NCBI RefSeq assembly: GCF_000026945.1 | Contig: NC_012863.1 | Coordinates: forward strand, 773,501-837,500 | Direction of reading: 5' to 3' | DNA from: Candida dubliniensis CD36 | Taxonomy: Eukaryota; Ascomycota; Pichiomycetes; Serinales; Debaryomycetaceae | Length of the DNA stretch: 64,000 nucleotides | Part shown: in pieces, positions 30,669 through 40,043 of the stretch | Numbering within the stretch: position 1 is the stretch's first letter | How the letters are laid out: every line of letters starts with the position of its first letter | Made by a program: the position numbers and the translations under genes | Notes under the pieces: model-generated | What the model was told of the DNA's origin: nothing | Database searches by the model: none | The model's input: the letters and a program-made list of their open reading frames with translations, nothing else

Positions 30669-32066
30669 TCATTGTGTGCTTTTGAAGGCTACTTCCTCCG
30701 GTAGTTCAAATGATACACAGAACATTGGTTTTGTAGGAGAAACCATTCTAACTTCATGGAATTCCATTTTTGCTTTATTCAATGGGAATTGTATTAATTT
30801 ACAAATTTTTCCATAAACTCTATTATGTAATTCTTCTGGTGTAGGATCTTCATTATTGTCAAATTTTTCAAAACAATGAACATGGATTATTGGTAATTTG
30901 AATTCTGGATCTTGTTTTAATTCAGGATTCGAAGCGTATAATCCAATAAATTCATCAAGGAAAGTTAAAGCAGAATCAGGTAAATTCATCACAAAATGAT
31001 GATAAAATTTTGGAATTTTGGTTTTTTCAATAATGGTTTTTCTTTCAAAATTTTTTGACTTATTATCAATTGAAACTTTTTTAATGATCTTCTTTTCAAG
31101 TATTCCATTTTGACTATTGTACCATTGAAGTAATAATTCTGGTGCTTTTCTGATAAATTCTCTTCCATCCAAGTTAAATGGTTTAATAAATGGTTCGACT
31201 TTATTTATCTTAATATTTTCTTGTAAATATTTATAACTTTCAGGGTTCAAATCATTAGCTAAAACAATATCATTTTTCTTGGATGCCGGTATGGCAAATG
31301 GACCAACACCTCCAAAAACATCTCCAACAACATCACCAGGATTAAATTTACCAATGATTCTTTCATGTTCTGTACTTAAACGAGAATTCCAATATACTTT
31401 ACTAAAATCAAATTTAAATTTACATCCACTTTCCAGTTGTTCAACAATATAATTTGGTTCTCCGGCTAATAATTCCAAGGGGAAAGTTCTAAATTTATTA
31501 GCAATAGTATTGGCTTTATCCACAACGGTTAAAACCAGAGGGTTTTTATCTAAAATAACTTGACCAATTAATTTCCCAAATGGTTTATATTCATCTCTTA
31601 AATTAATATGAGCTAAATGACCCGCTTGACTAAATCCACTAGGGATATCATCTATTAAATTTTCTGGTAAAATACTTTTCAAAATTTCATCACTTTTCCA
31701 AAATGAATAATCAAGTTTTAAAATATATGGTTTTAATATTATTCCAAATTCATTGATTTTGAGTCGAGTTTCTGGGTTTAAATCAGATATCAGTTTGACA
31801 TCATCGCGTAATAATATGGCTTTAGAATCATCCATTGATATAATATGTTTCACGGTTTGAACATAAAGAATATCTTTTGGACAAGACTTAACAAATTGAC
31901 CTAAAAATTTTGGATTAGGGAAATAAGCAGCCAACAAAGGAATTTCTTTATGGAAAAATGAACGATCTAATTCAACCATATTACGGTTGATTGGTGGTGA
32001 GAATTTAGACATTATTATTGATCTAGTTATTGATTTAGGTAGATGTCTAAATAGTTTTATATTCAT
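30669..32066 (-). CDS. TRM5: tRNA (guanine37-N1)-methyltransferase
   Basis: This 465-residue class-I methyltransferase makes m1G37 (and the first step of wybutosine) next to tRNA anticodons, preventing frameshifting. Diagnostic stretches are GHLAHINLRDEYKPF (about 149-163), the SAM-binding DVFGGVGPFAIPA (about 249-261) with acidic ANDLNPES (270-277), and the catalytic NLPDSAL (361-367). The first 18 residues are basic and amphipathic, and a second in-frame ATG at codon 19 begins MSKFSPP. This allows a mitochondrial long form and a cytosolic/nuclear short form, as known for yeast Trm5. It is divergent from RRP4 over a 158-base promoter. Confidence 0.95.
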   Translation of the reverse strand: MNIKLFRHLPKSITRSIIMSKFSPPINRNMVELDRSFFHKEIPLLAAYFPNPKFLGQFVKSCPKDILYVQTVKHIISMDDSKAILLRDDVKLISDLNPETRLKINEFGIILKPYILKLDYSFWKSDEILKSILPENLIDDIPSGFSQAGHLAHINLRDEYKPFGKLIGQVILDKNPLVLTVVDKANTIANKFRTFPLELLAGEPNYIVEQLESGCKFKFDFSKVYWNSRLSTEHERIIGKFNPGDVVGDVFGGVGPFAIPASKKNDIVLANDLNPESYKYLQENIKINKVEPFIKPFNLDGREFIRKAPELLLQWYNSQNGILEKKIIKKVSIDNKSKNFERKTIIEKTKIPKFYHHFVMNLPDSALTFLDEFIGLYASNPELKQDPEFKLPIIHVHCFEKFDNNEDPTPEELHNRVYGKICKLIQFPLNKAKMEFHEVRMVSPTKPMFCVSFELPEEVAFKSTQ

Positions 32067-32224
32067 TTAAAGATCAACAACATGGAAGACATCCCAAACA
32101 AAAGAAAATTCATTTTTGGAAAAAAAAAAAAAAAAAAAAAATCTCGATGCCTTTCATAAAAAAATAACTGTGCAATAAACTCAATCTTTATAATCATATA
32201 AAACCATACACACACACACACATA
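32067..32224. promoter_or_regulatory. Divergent TRM5/RRP4 promoter with poly(dA) tract
   Basis: The 158-base spacer carries an uninterrupted poly(A) tract of about 21 bases near 32120-32141, a typical nucleosome-depleting element of yeast housekeeping promoters. A CA dinucleotide run lies right before the RRP4 ATG. Confidence 0.6.
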
Positions 32225-33133
32225 ATGGATATATCTGAAGTAATAAGCATAACTAGACCATCTGCATTCAATAATATAGACAATGTCAACAATAATGATG
32301 ACAATTTAGATATTGAAATGTCTGATGAACAAGGTCACACACAATCAGCAACTACCGCAACTGCAGGAAATTCGATTGTTACACCAGGTGAACTAATAAC
32401 AGAAGATCCAACTTGGATGAAAGGTCACGGAACATATTTTTTAAATGATAAAACATATTCATCAGTTGCAGGAAGTATATCACGAGTAAATAGATTATTA
32501 AGTGTGATTCCATTACGTGGGAGATATAGTCCAGAAACTGGTGATCATGTCATTGGACGTATCACTGACGTTGGTAATAAAAGATGGAAAGTTGATATTG
32601 GAGCTAAACAAGATGCTATATTAATGTTGGGATCAGTTAATTTGCCTGGTGGAGTATTACGTAGAAAATCTGAATCTGATGAATTACAAATGAGAAATTT
32701 TTTAAAAGAAGGAGATTTATTAAATTGTGAAGTCCAAACTATTTTTAATAATGGAATTGCATCATTACATACTAGATCTTTAAAATATGGAAAATTAAGA
32801 AATGGGATTTTTATAAAAATTCCTAGTCCATTAATTGTTAAAACTAAAAATCATGCATTTGATTTACCTGGTAATGTTTCTATAGTCTTAGGAACAAATG
32901 GATATATTTGGTTATATAAAACCCCCAAAATCAATAAATCTTTAGAAAATAATACCCCGGGGATAACAAGACTTGAAGAAGAAAGTTCATGGGAGATTTA
33001 TAGCGATAAAAATGAATTTATTGATGTTCAAACAAGAAATAATATTGCCAAATATTATAATATTATTAAATCATTAGCTGAAAAAGAACAAAAAATTAAC
33101 AATGATGTTCTTGTCGAAGCCTTTGATTATTAA
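32225..33133 (+). CDS. RRP4: RNA exosome cap subunit Rrp4
   Basis: This 302-residue protein has the Rrp4 order. First is an N-terminal domain with TPGELITEDPTWMKGHGTY. An S1 RNA-binding domain follows at about 105-175 (GDHVIGRITDVGNKRWKVDIG...AILMLGSVNLPGG). The KH-type domain runs about 195-280 (LRNGIFIKIPSPLIVKTK, LGTNGYIWLYK). Rrp4 forms part of the three-subunit cap on the exosome ring and helps 3'-5' RNA decay and rRNA processing in nucleus and cytoplasm. The N-terminal 60 residues are acidic and Asn-rich. Confidence 0.95.
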   Translation: MDISEVISITRPSAFNNIDNVNNNDDNLDIEMSDEQGHTQSATTATAGNSIVTPGELITEDPTWMKGHGTYFLNDKTYSSVAGSISRVNRLLSVIPLRGRYSPETGDHVIGRITDVGNKRWKVDIGAKQDAILMLGSVNLPGGVLRRKSESDELQMRNFLKEGDLLNCEVQTIFNNGIASLHTRSLKYGKLRNGIFIKIPSPLIVKTKNHAFDLPGNVSIVLGTNGYIWLYKTPKINKSLENNTPGITRLEEESSWEIYSDKNEFIDVQTRNNIAKYYNIIKSLAEKEQKINNDVLVEAFDY

Positions 33134-33208
33134 AAAAAAAAAAAGCGTTCTTTGGATAGTTGTCTATGTGTATTATTCGTTAGTTATATATATATATATA
33201 CAAGAAGA

Positions 33209-34387
33209 TCATTGAAATCTATAAGTATCAATCAATTGTCCAAGTTTTCTACCTTCTAAAACCCCTTGAAGATCATGCATACTATAATTGATTCTATGAT
33301 CGGTTACTCTATTTTCTTTATAATTATAAGTTTTAATTTTATCACTTCGATCAGTACTAGAAACTTGATCTGTACGTAATTTCTTTTGTCTTAATATTTC
33401 TTCTTCTTGTTCTTTTTGAGCAAGACGACTTCTTAAAATAGCAAAAGCTTTGGCCTTATTCAATGGTTGTGATCTTTCATCTTGTTGGATAACAATCATC
33501 CCCGTCGGGATATGAACCAATCTAACGGCCGAATCAGTAGTATTAACATGTTGACCACCTTTCCCTCCTGCTCTCATTGTATCTATTCTTACTTCACCAG
33601 GAGCAAATACTCTTTCATCATCTTTTAATGAAGATTCATTCCCCTCAGATAATTTTGGTAATACAACAACTGCTGATGTTGAAGTATGAACTCGACCTTT
33701 AGTTTCAGTTTCAGGGATTCTTTGCACTCGATGAACACCACTCTCATGACGCATAATATCATAACTACCTAATGTATCAATACTGAGAATTGCTTCATTT
33801 ATAAATCCAGAAGAATTCTTCCCCTCAGAAATGATTTTATATTTCCAGTTCATTTCTGAAGCAAAATTTATATACATATTTAATAAATCCCCTGTAAATA
33901 AACTAGCTTCATTCCCTCCTACTCCAGGACGTAATTCAATTATACAACCTTTATCCGCATATTTCACTGGAGGACGCAATTTTACAGTTAATTCAGATAC
34001 TAATTTCTCAATTTGTGGAATAACAATAGATTTAAGTTCTTCTTGAGCTTCTTTATATAAACCGGGATCATCAGTAATTTCTGTCAATTCAATATATTCT
34101 TGGGTTAAAGTTTCTAATTTCCCAAACATGGATAAGATATTAGTATAATTATCAAATTTCACTTGTAAATCAGGAATATACTTATCAGCTAATTTTTCAC
34201 TTAATTCTTTATGTTCTTGTTGTATTGTTTGAGCTCGTTCTAGTAATGATGGTGATAATGTTGGAATAGTTAATGATGATCTAGTTGATGAATTGAATCG
34301 TGGGAAATTTGGTATCTTTTTAGGTAGTATTGGTCGTATACTACCCCATTTTAAAGCAAAACGGGGTATCCTTAGCAAAGAATTCAT
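33209..34387 (-). CDS. MRF1: Mitochondrial peptide chain release factor 1
   Basis: This is a class-I release factor of 392 residues that terminates mitochondrial translation at UAA/UAG. It has a basic presequence (MNSLLRIPRFALKWG), the PCRF domain with ELRPGVGGNEASLF (about 151-164), and the catalytic GGQ at 277-279 (MRAGGKGGQHVNTTDSAVRL). A codon-recognition segment precedes GRVHTSTSAVVV. I start at the ATG at 34387. The frame can be extended upstream to 34432 only by a GTG, and the shorter start gives a proper targeting sequence. Confidence 0.95.
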   Translation of the reverse strand: MNSLLRIPRFALKWGSIRPILPKKIPNFPRFNSSTRSSLTIPTLSPSLLERAQTIQQEHKELSEKLADKYIPDLQVKFDNYTNILSMFGKLETLTQEYIELTEITDDPGLYKEAQEELKSIVIPQIEKLVSELTVKLRPPVKYADKGCIIELRPGVGGNEASLFTGDLLNMYINFASEMNWKYKIISEGKNSSGFINEAILSIDTLGSYDIMRHESGVHRVQRIPETETKGRVHTSTSAVVVLPKLSEGNESSLKDDERVFAPGEVRIDTMRAGGKGGQHVNTTDSAVRLVHIPTGMIVIQQDERSQPLNKAKAFAILRSRLAQKEQEEEILRQKKLRTDQVSSTDRSDKIKTYNYKENRVTDHRINYSMHDLQGVLEGRKLGQLIDTYRFQ

Positions 34388-35299
34388 GTGGTAAGGAATA
34401 TATGTGTGAAAATATTGAAAAATAAAATCCACACTTCAGATGTTAAACTGTTTGGTGGAGTTTTATTATTGGAGAAGAAAGGAGAAGGAAGATGTGTAAA
34501 ATGGAGAAAAAAATTTTTTTTTTTTTATTGTGTTTTTCTCTTTCGCGTCGTCTTAAGGGGCTTCAACACTTCGCCTTATGGCATCACCAGCAACAACGTT
34601 CTACGCACAACAAGAAACGCACTTTGTACTGTGGTAGGGCGAAGGGGCAGAGGGATGGATAACACTTTTTCTGCCAGATTATAACAATGCTGCTCCTCAA
34701 TTATACACCCTTTCCCCAAATACACGAAAGCAATAAAATACGTGAGTGGTATCTATTGTTCAATTCTATTTATACCCAAGGCGGACATATATTATTTACT
34801 CTTGGAGATTCTGTTTTCTGCTGCATTTAGAAATCTGATAATTCAATAGCTTATCTTGAATACTTCCATTGTTAAGATTTGACTAGCATCTGGGGGATTA
34901 CCCCAAAAATTAGCTTCAGTTACAAATGAAGCAGAAGAGGTACAATAAAAAAAGAAATTAAGATTGTGTATAAGTAAAAGTAGTAGATCTTATACCATGT
35001 GTGGATATATATAAATTGAGGAGAATAATAATTTGCCCTATTCAAGGTCTTTATATGTTTCAAAACTATAAAACTCAAAAATTTGAAAAAATGTTGCGAA
35101 ATAAAAATAATGATATCTAATAACCCCCCTACATAATACACACAGATGATGATAATGAAATACTCCCCACTTCTTTATCTAGTATTTTTCAAAAATAAGA
35201 ATATAAATATCCTATAATTATCTTTTGTTTTTGAATTAATTAAATAGAACCATTTAATCCTTTCCCACTCCAAAGTCAGTTACTTATAGCTTTTTTTAA
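34388..35299. other. Intergenic region between MRF1 and an orphan ORF
   Basis: 900 bases with relatively GC-richer patches near 34550-34660. A TATAAATA near 35202 sits about 100 bases before the orphan ORF. No other gene is supported. Confidence 0.5.
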
Positions 35300-35902
35300 A
35301 TGTCTAACATACAATTCAATTTATGTACTAGTTTCCCCGGTTTACTTCAAACTTATCACGAATCATTGTATGATTTGATAACCACATATGAGTTATACTT
35401 ATCATACAAGAGAAGACAAATATCATTGTTATTCAATCTATTGTTTTTTTCATCAGCCGCTGAATTACCTTCTATAACTAAATTAGAACTGAGTTGGATG
35501 GTTCTACAAAATAGTATAATGACGAAAAATCAACAATTATGGGGGTATAGAAGAATTTTAAATGAAACAATGACGACAATGATTACTTCAGGGTACATTT
35601 CTAAAAAACAATTATTTGAATTTAATCATTGTATAGTACTTGAATTACAGCAAGTGGAAGATAGATTTGAAGATTTGATTGAAAGTGAAACAAAAGATAA
35701 CACGAGTAATGACCAAAATGTCATTACAACGACATTTGGCAATGACAATGATCGATGTTTCGAATTACTGTTGTTGGATAAACAACCACAATTGTTTAGA
35801 GATATATTGGATTTACATAATAGCTTAATTAGCAAGTATTACGTTGTTCAACGTCAGAGCATCAACAACAATAATATCTCAAGAAGGTGTGTGTATATTT
35901 AA
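35300..35902 (+). CDS. Uncharacterised 200-residue protein
   Basis: An ATG ORF of 200 codons is preceded by a TATA box at about -100. The sequence is mostly helical-looking with a hydrophobic patch near 40-55 (ISLLFNLLFF), a conserved-looking core (ELSWMVLQNSIMTKNQQLWGYRRILNETMTTMI) split over 84-115, and an Asp/Asn-rich linker. I do not recognise a family. Normal codon usage and non-repetitive composition suggest a real gene, perhaps lineage-specific. Confidence 0.6.
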   Translation: MSNIQFNLCTSFPGLLQTYHESLYDLITTYELYLSYKRRQISLLFNLLFFSSAAELPSITKLELSWMVLQNSIMTKNQQLWGYRRILNETMTTMITSGYISKKQLFEFNHCIVLELQQVEDRFEDLIESETKDNTSNDQNVITTTFGNDNDRCFELLLLDKQPQLFRDILDLHNSLISKYYVVQRQSINNNNISRRCVYI

Positions 35903-36587
35903 TTTAATTTAATTTGGTGTTTAGTGTTGGAATAAAAATCTAGTCGCGTGTATTTTTATAATGTGAAAAGTTGAATGAGATTGATTCAAAGTGTATATGG
36001 GTGAATTGTGTTACAATATATATCATGTTATACAATATCCTTTCGCTTTCTCCTTCTCCTTGAATCCATACAACTCTTTTATCTATACAATGGAAAATGT
36101 AACCGTAGATAATTACAAAAGTTTAAACATAAATCTTGTTACAGAAATCAATAACAAATCATCATCATCTCTCATTTTCAAGTCGGGGTTTATTTATCAA
36201 ATATCATCAACACTGTCTTCTTTTTCTTTTAAACTTTACTAATCAAGTCACTAAAGACAATTGTGACATGACCCTAAAAAAAGCTTATACCTTAATGTTG
36301 TTGGTAGAAGGTTAAATAAGTTGTTGATATGATAAGTGGTAGCCGTGAATAGCCGTGGGTTGAAATCATCCAATTAGACACGACTCTTTCTTTAAGTGAA
36401 TTCGGCTGGGGTTGCAAAAGAAGAAGAAGAAACTTTTTCGTTTGTTTGTTGATCTCCGATTTAGGAAGTTGAACCAAACACATGTCACTATAACTACTGT
36501 TACTTCTTGGTTGTCTCTAAATTGAATTCTACTTAATTGCCACCCACACAATCTTTTATCGTGTAAAATACATCTCCAATTCATTCA
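35903..36587. other. Intergenic region upstream of TMA17
   Basis: 685 bases. A plus-strand ORF of 83 codons at 35991-36242 has no support and is not called. Nothing else is visible. Confidence 0.5.
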
Positions 36588-37067
36588 ATGTCATCAACAC
36601 AGTTTCCTACTTTAACATTAGAAGAATTCAAAACTGCTATTAAAGATGTATCACAATTTGAATTAGAATCTAAAAAAAATCAACAAAAACATTTTATTTT
36701 CAAATTAATTGATACCAATAATGAATTATGGCAAGAGATAAATAATATAAAACAATTACAAGATCTGACATCTTTTGAAAATCAAGAGAATTTAATATTA
36801 TATCAAGAAACTTTATGGGAAAATAAACATAGTTTATTAGAACAAATAGCTCGAATTGAAAGTATTAATGATGAGTTGATTCGTCGAAATCTTATTAGTG
36901 AACAAGATAAATCACAAGATGAATCTAAATTAATGGATGATATAAATAAGAAAGATATTGAAAATGAAACCCCGCAGAAAGATGTTACAGAAGAGAACAC
37001 TAATAGCCTTGCCGAACGCGATGGCGATGGCGATGGCGATGGCGATGCCGAAGGAGTGTATTTATGA
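36588..37067 (+). CDS. TMA17: Tma17/Adc17-type proteasome assembly chaperone
   Basis: This 159-residue helical protein has an N-terminal LEEFKTAI motif, a two-helix coiled-coil core, and a second block NLILYQETLWENKHSLLEQI that aligns with the yeast Tma17 pattern (xLALYKDSVxEN). Yeast Tma17 (Adc17) binds Rpt6 and helps form the Rpt3-Rpt6 pair of the proteasome base during stress. The C-terminal tail is acidic with a DG repeat from GATGGC units near 37019-37049. RPN6, another proteasome gene, lies 1.7 kb away. Confidence 0.7.
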   Translation: MSSTQFPTLTLEEFKTAIKDVSQFELESKKNQQKHFIFKLIDTNNELWQEINNIKQLQDLTSFENQENLILYQETLWENKHSLLEQIARIESINDELIRRNLISEQDKSQDESKLMDDINKKDIENETPQKDVTEENTNSLAERDGDGDGDGDAEGVYL

Positions 37068-37160
37068 ATTTCATAGAATTATCAAATAAATCCATATCTT
37101 TCAACATCAACTATATTTACATGACAAAATATAATATAAACTATTTACAAACTAATATGA

Positions 37161-38486
37161 CTATGATTTTTGAACTTTTTTAGATTCTCTACCGAAAAGT
37201 TTATCTAAAAATGGCTTTTCATCAGGATTAATTGGATCTTCTGGTTTTTTAACAACTATCATCCAAGTTGTACTAAGATGAGCTCTTTTCTCTTTGGTTA
37301 TATCTAATCCAGCCTCATCAATTAATTCTCCAATATCTAAATTCCATCGACATTTCCAAGTTTCCATTCTTTTTTCACTTCTAAAATCTAAATGATTATT
37401 AATAAAATCCCAATTACTTCTACCATGTTCCAATAATACTATTCTCCCACCTGGTTTTAATAATTTAGCCATATTTTGTAATGCCTTTACAGGATCTTCA
37501 TGACAACACAATCCAAATGCTTCAACAATAGTATCATATTTAACATCTTCAGCAATACTAGTCAAATCTTCAGCTTTACCCACAGCAAAGGCAACTTTTT
37601 TAAATTCTGGAAACGCCTTTTGGAATTTTTCTTTAGTCACTTCTACCATATTACGAGCAGAATCAATAAACGTTAATGAATTAATTTGCTGAAGATATAA
37701 ATAAGGAATATTTCTCCCTGTACCACAAGAAACTTCTAAAACATCACCTTTAGCTTGACTCATTAACCATTTTCTTTTACTACCCATAAAAATGCCTCGT
37801 TCTTCCCATTTCACCGCATCATCATACTCTTTAGCCTTGGAATCATAAAATGCTGTAGTATCTTCAGCATTTTGAATTGCTGGATTAGAAACATTGATTT
37901 TATCTTTAGAATCAATTTTATCAACTAATATGGGAACAACTTTACTTGCTGATTTATATTTAACTTGATTTTGATACCAATCATTCAATTCTTGTGGGGT
38001 TGGATTAAACATTTCTTGATTAAATAAATTTTTCCGTCTAAATTCTTTTCTCATTAATTGATATATCTTGTATTTTTTCAATTCTAAAGGACGTAATTTC
38101 TCCAGATGATTCATTGATTTTAATACTAAATATTCATATTCAGATAAACTTGAAGGATCTTGTGCATATTTGGCATTAATATGTTTCAATTGTTTATCTT
38201 CATGATATCTATCTCGCATATAAAAATACATTGGTACTAAAGAAACAACAAAGGCACATAAATATACTTTGGGCATGGTTTTATTTTGAAATTGTTCGGA
38301 ATTGGAATAATTACTCCATCGTTTATACCAAGGTAATTGTGATTGTTTCTTTGCTTGTTTCCGTTCTTTATCATTCAACGGGAATGGATTATTAGATGGT
38401 GATGTTGAATAGTTTCTTGGCACAACTACCAGTTTTGGAATTGCCAATCTATAAGAACTTCGCAATATTAATCTTTGGCCCAACAT
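37161..38486 (-). CDS. OMS1: Mitochondrial inner-membrane methyltransferase-like Oms1
   Basis: This 441-residue protein has a basic mitochondrial presequence (MLGQRLILRSSYRLAIP) and one membrane segment at about 70-91 (MPKVYLCAFVVSLVPMYFYM). A class-I SAM methyltransferase domain starts near 225, with the glycine motif GDVLEVSCGTGRNIPYLY, and continues to GGRIVLLEHGRSNW. This matches yeast Oms1, an inner-membrane protein identified as a suppressor of oxa1 defects and linked to mitochondrial RNA stability. The methyl acceptor is not evident. It is divergent from RPN6 over 239 bases. Confidence 0.85.
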   Translation of the reverse strand: MLGQRLILRSSYRLAIPKLVVVPRNYSTSPSNNPFPLNDKERKQAKKQSQLPWYKRWSNYSNSEQFQNKTMPKVYLCAFVVSLVPMYFYMRDRYHEDKQLKHINAKYAQDPSSLSEYEYLVLKSMNHLEKLRPLELKKYKIYQLMRKEFRRKNLFNQEMFNPTPQELNDWYQNQVKYKSASKVVPILVDKIDSKDKINVSNPAIQNAEDTTAFYDSKAKEYDDAVKWEERGIFMGSKRKWLMSQAKGDVLEVSCGTGRNIPYLYLQQINSLTFIDSARNMVEVTKEKFQKAFPEFKKVAFAVGKAEDLTSIAEDVKYDTIVEAFGLCCHEDPVKALQNMAKLLKPGGRIVLLEHGRSNWDFINNHLDFRSEKRMETWKCRWNLDIGELIDEAGLDITKEKRAHLSTTWMIVVKKPEDPINPDEKPFLDKLFGRESKKVQKS

Positions 38487-38656
38487 CTTGCCTAAAACGT
38501 TGGTTGTTTAATGCTCTTCAATATTGTAGTGGTAGACTGGTGAAAAAAAAAATTGTTGATGTAAAGTTTTGTATGGAGAGTCGTGCAACCATGGAGAAGT
38601 TTCTGCCTGGCCAAATTTTTTTTTTTTTCTCGTTCTATTTCAACACCAACACATTT

Positions 38657-38665
38657 GATGGCAAA
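38657..38665 (+). promoter_or_regulatory. PACE-like Rpn4 site upstream of RPN6
   Basis: GATGGCAAA matches 8 of 9 bases of the yeast proteasome-associated control element GGTGGCAAA. It lies 61 bases before the RPN6 ATG. Rpn4-driven control is inferred. Confidence 0.4.
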
Positions 38666-38725
38666 TATCCTGTCCCTTTCATTTCATTTCCTTTCCTTTC
38701 TATTGTTTACAACCATAGCAAAACC

Positions 38726-40015
38726 ATGTCTGAACAACAATTGTTAGAGGAAGCTAGGAAAGCTGTAACCAATAAACAATATGATGAAGCAGAGACCAAA
38801 TATAAACAAATAATCAACCAATCTGAATCTCAGTCCTCTAATACCACCCCAACAGCAAAACAATTACAACAACAAGAAAGTGCTATTTTAGAATTGGGTA
38901 AAATTTATGAAACTTTAAATGAACCTAGTAAATTATCTGATTTAATATCTGATTCTCGATCTATCTTGGGTAATTTTGCTAAATCGAAAACTGCCAAAAT
39001 TGTTAAAACATTAATTGAAGATTTTGATAAATTGTCTGCAAAAGATGAAAAGTCATTAGATATTCAAATTGATGCTACTAAATCAAGTATGCAATGGGCT
39101 ATTGAATCAAAATTATCATTTTTAAGACAATCTTTACAATTAAAATTGAGTGATTTATTATATCAAAAGAAACATCATCATGAAGCCATTAAGATCATTA
39201 ATGAATTATTAAGAGAATATAAAAAATTAGATGATAAATCATCATTAGTTGAAGTTCAATTATTAGAACTGAAAATTTATCATGCATTAAGAAATATTCC
39301 TAAAGCTAAAGCAGCATTAACTAGTGCTAGAACTTCAGCTAATTCAATTTATTGTCCCACAATTTTACAAGCAGAATTAGATTGTCAAAGTGGGATATTA
39401 AATTCTGAAGATAAAGATTATAAAACTGCTTTTTCATATTTTTATGAAAGTTTTGAAGGGTTTAATAGTCAAGATGACCCAAGATCAATAATTGTTTTAA
39501 AGTATATGTTATTGACAAAAATTATGTTGAATTTAATTGATGATGTTAATAATATTTTAAATAATAAAAATGTTATTAAATATAAATCAAAAGATATTGA
39601 TGCTATGAAATCAATTGCTATGGCTTATTCAAATCGATCCCTTAAAGAATTTGAAAATTCTTTATTGACTTATGCTAAAGAATTAAAATCTGATCCAATT
39701 ATAAAAAATCATTTTAATGCATTATATGATAATTTATTGGAACAAAATTTATTGAAAATTATTGAAAGTTATAGTTGTGTGGAATTATCTCATATTTCTA
39801 AAGTCATTGGATTAAATTTACAACAAGTAGAAGGCAAATTATCTCAAATGATTTTAGATAAAGTGTTTTATGGTGTATTAGATCAAGGTAATGGTTGGTT
39901 AATTATTTATGATGAACCAAGAAAAGATGCTGCTTATGAAGCTTCATTAGAATTGGTGAAAAATTTATCTAATGTTGTTGATTTATTATATGAAAAAGCA
40001 TCTTCATTAAACTAA
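38726..40015 (+). CDS. RPN6: 26S proteasome lid subunit Rpn6
   Basis: This 429-residue protein is close to the yeast length. The N-terminal TPR-like solenoid begins MSEQQLLEEARKAV, and a PCI domain ends with ISHISKVIGLNLQQVEGKLS and VFYGVLDQGNGWLIIYDEP. Rpn6 clamps the lid to the 20S core and base. The frame is open upstream to 38396, overlapping OMS1 antisense, but the family N terminus starts at the ATG at 38726. Codon 182 is CTG (39269-39271) in the motif LLE-x-KIYHALRN, where other eukaryotes have serine. This supports CUG-Ser decoding. Confidence 0.95.
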   Translation: MSEQQLLEEARKAVTNKQYDEAETKYKQIINQSESQSSNTTPTAKQLQQQESAILELGKIYETLNEPSKLSDLISDSRSILGNFAKSKTAKIVKTLIEDFDKLSAKDEKSLDIQIDATKSSMQWAIESKLSFLRQSLQLKLSDLLYQKKHHHEAIKIINELLREYKKLDDKSSLVEVQLLELKIYHALRNIPKAKAALTSARTSANSIYCPTILQAELDCQSGILNSEDKDYKTAFSYFYESFEGFNSQDDPRSIIVLKYMLLTKIMLNLIDDVNNILNNKNVIKYKSKDIDAMKSIAMAYSNRSLKEFENSLLTYAKELKSDPIIKNHFNALYDNLLEQNLLKIIESYSCVELSHISKVIGLNLQQVEGKLSQMILDKVFYGVLDQGNGWLIIYDEPRKDAAYEASLELVKNLSNVVDLLYEKASSLN

Positions 40016-40043
40016 ATTAACATTATATGGAGAGTTGATTGTC

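Noticed and set aside
38396..38725. 110-codon N-terminal extension of RPN6
   Set aside because: It overlaps OMS1 antisense, contains a poly(T)-encoded Phe run, and lies upstream of the family N terminus and the PACE-like site.
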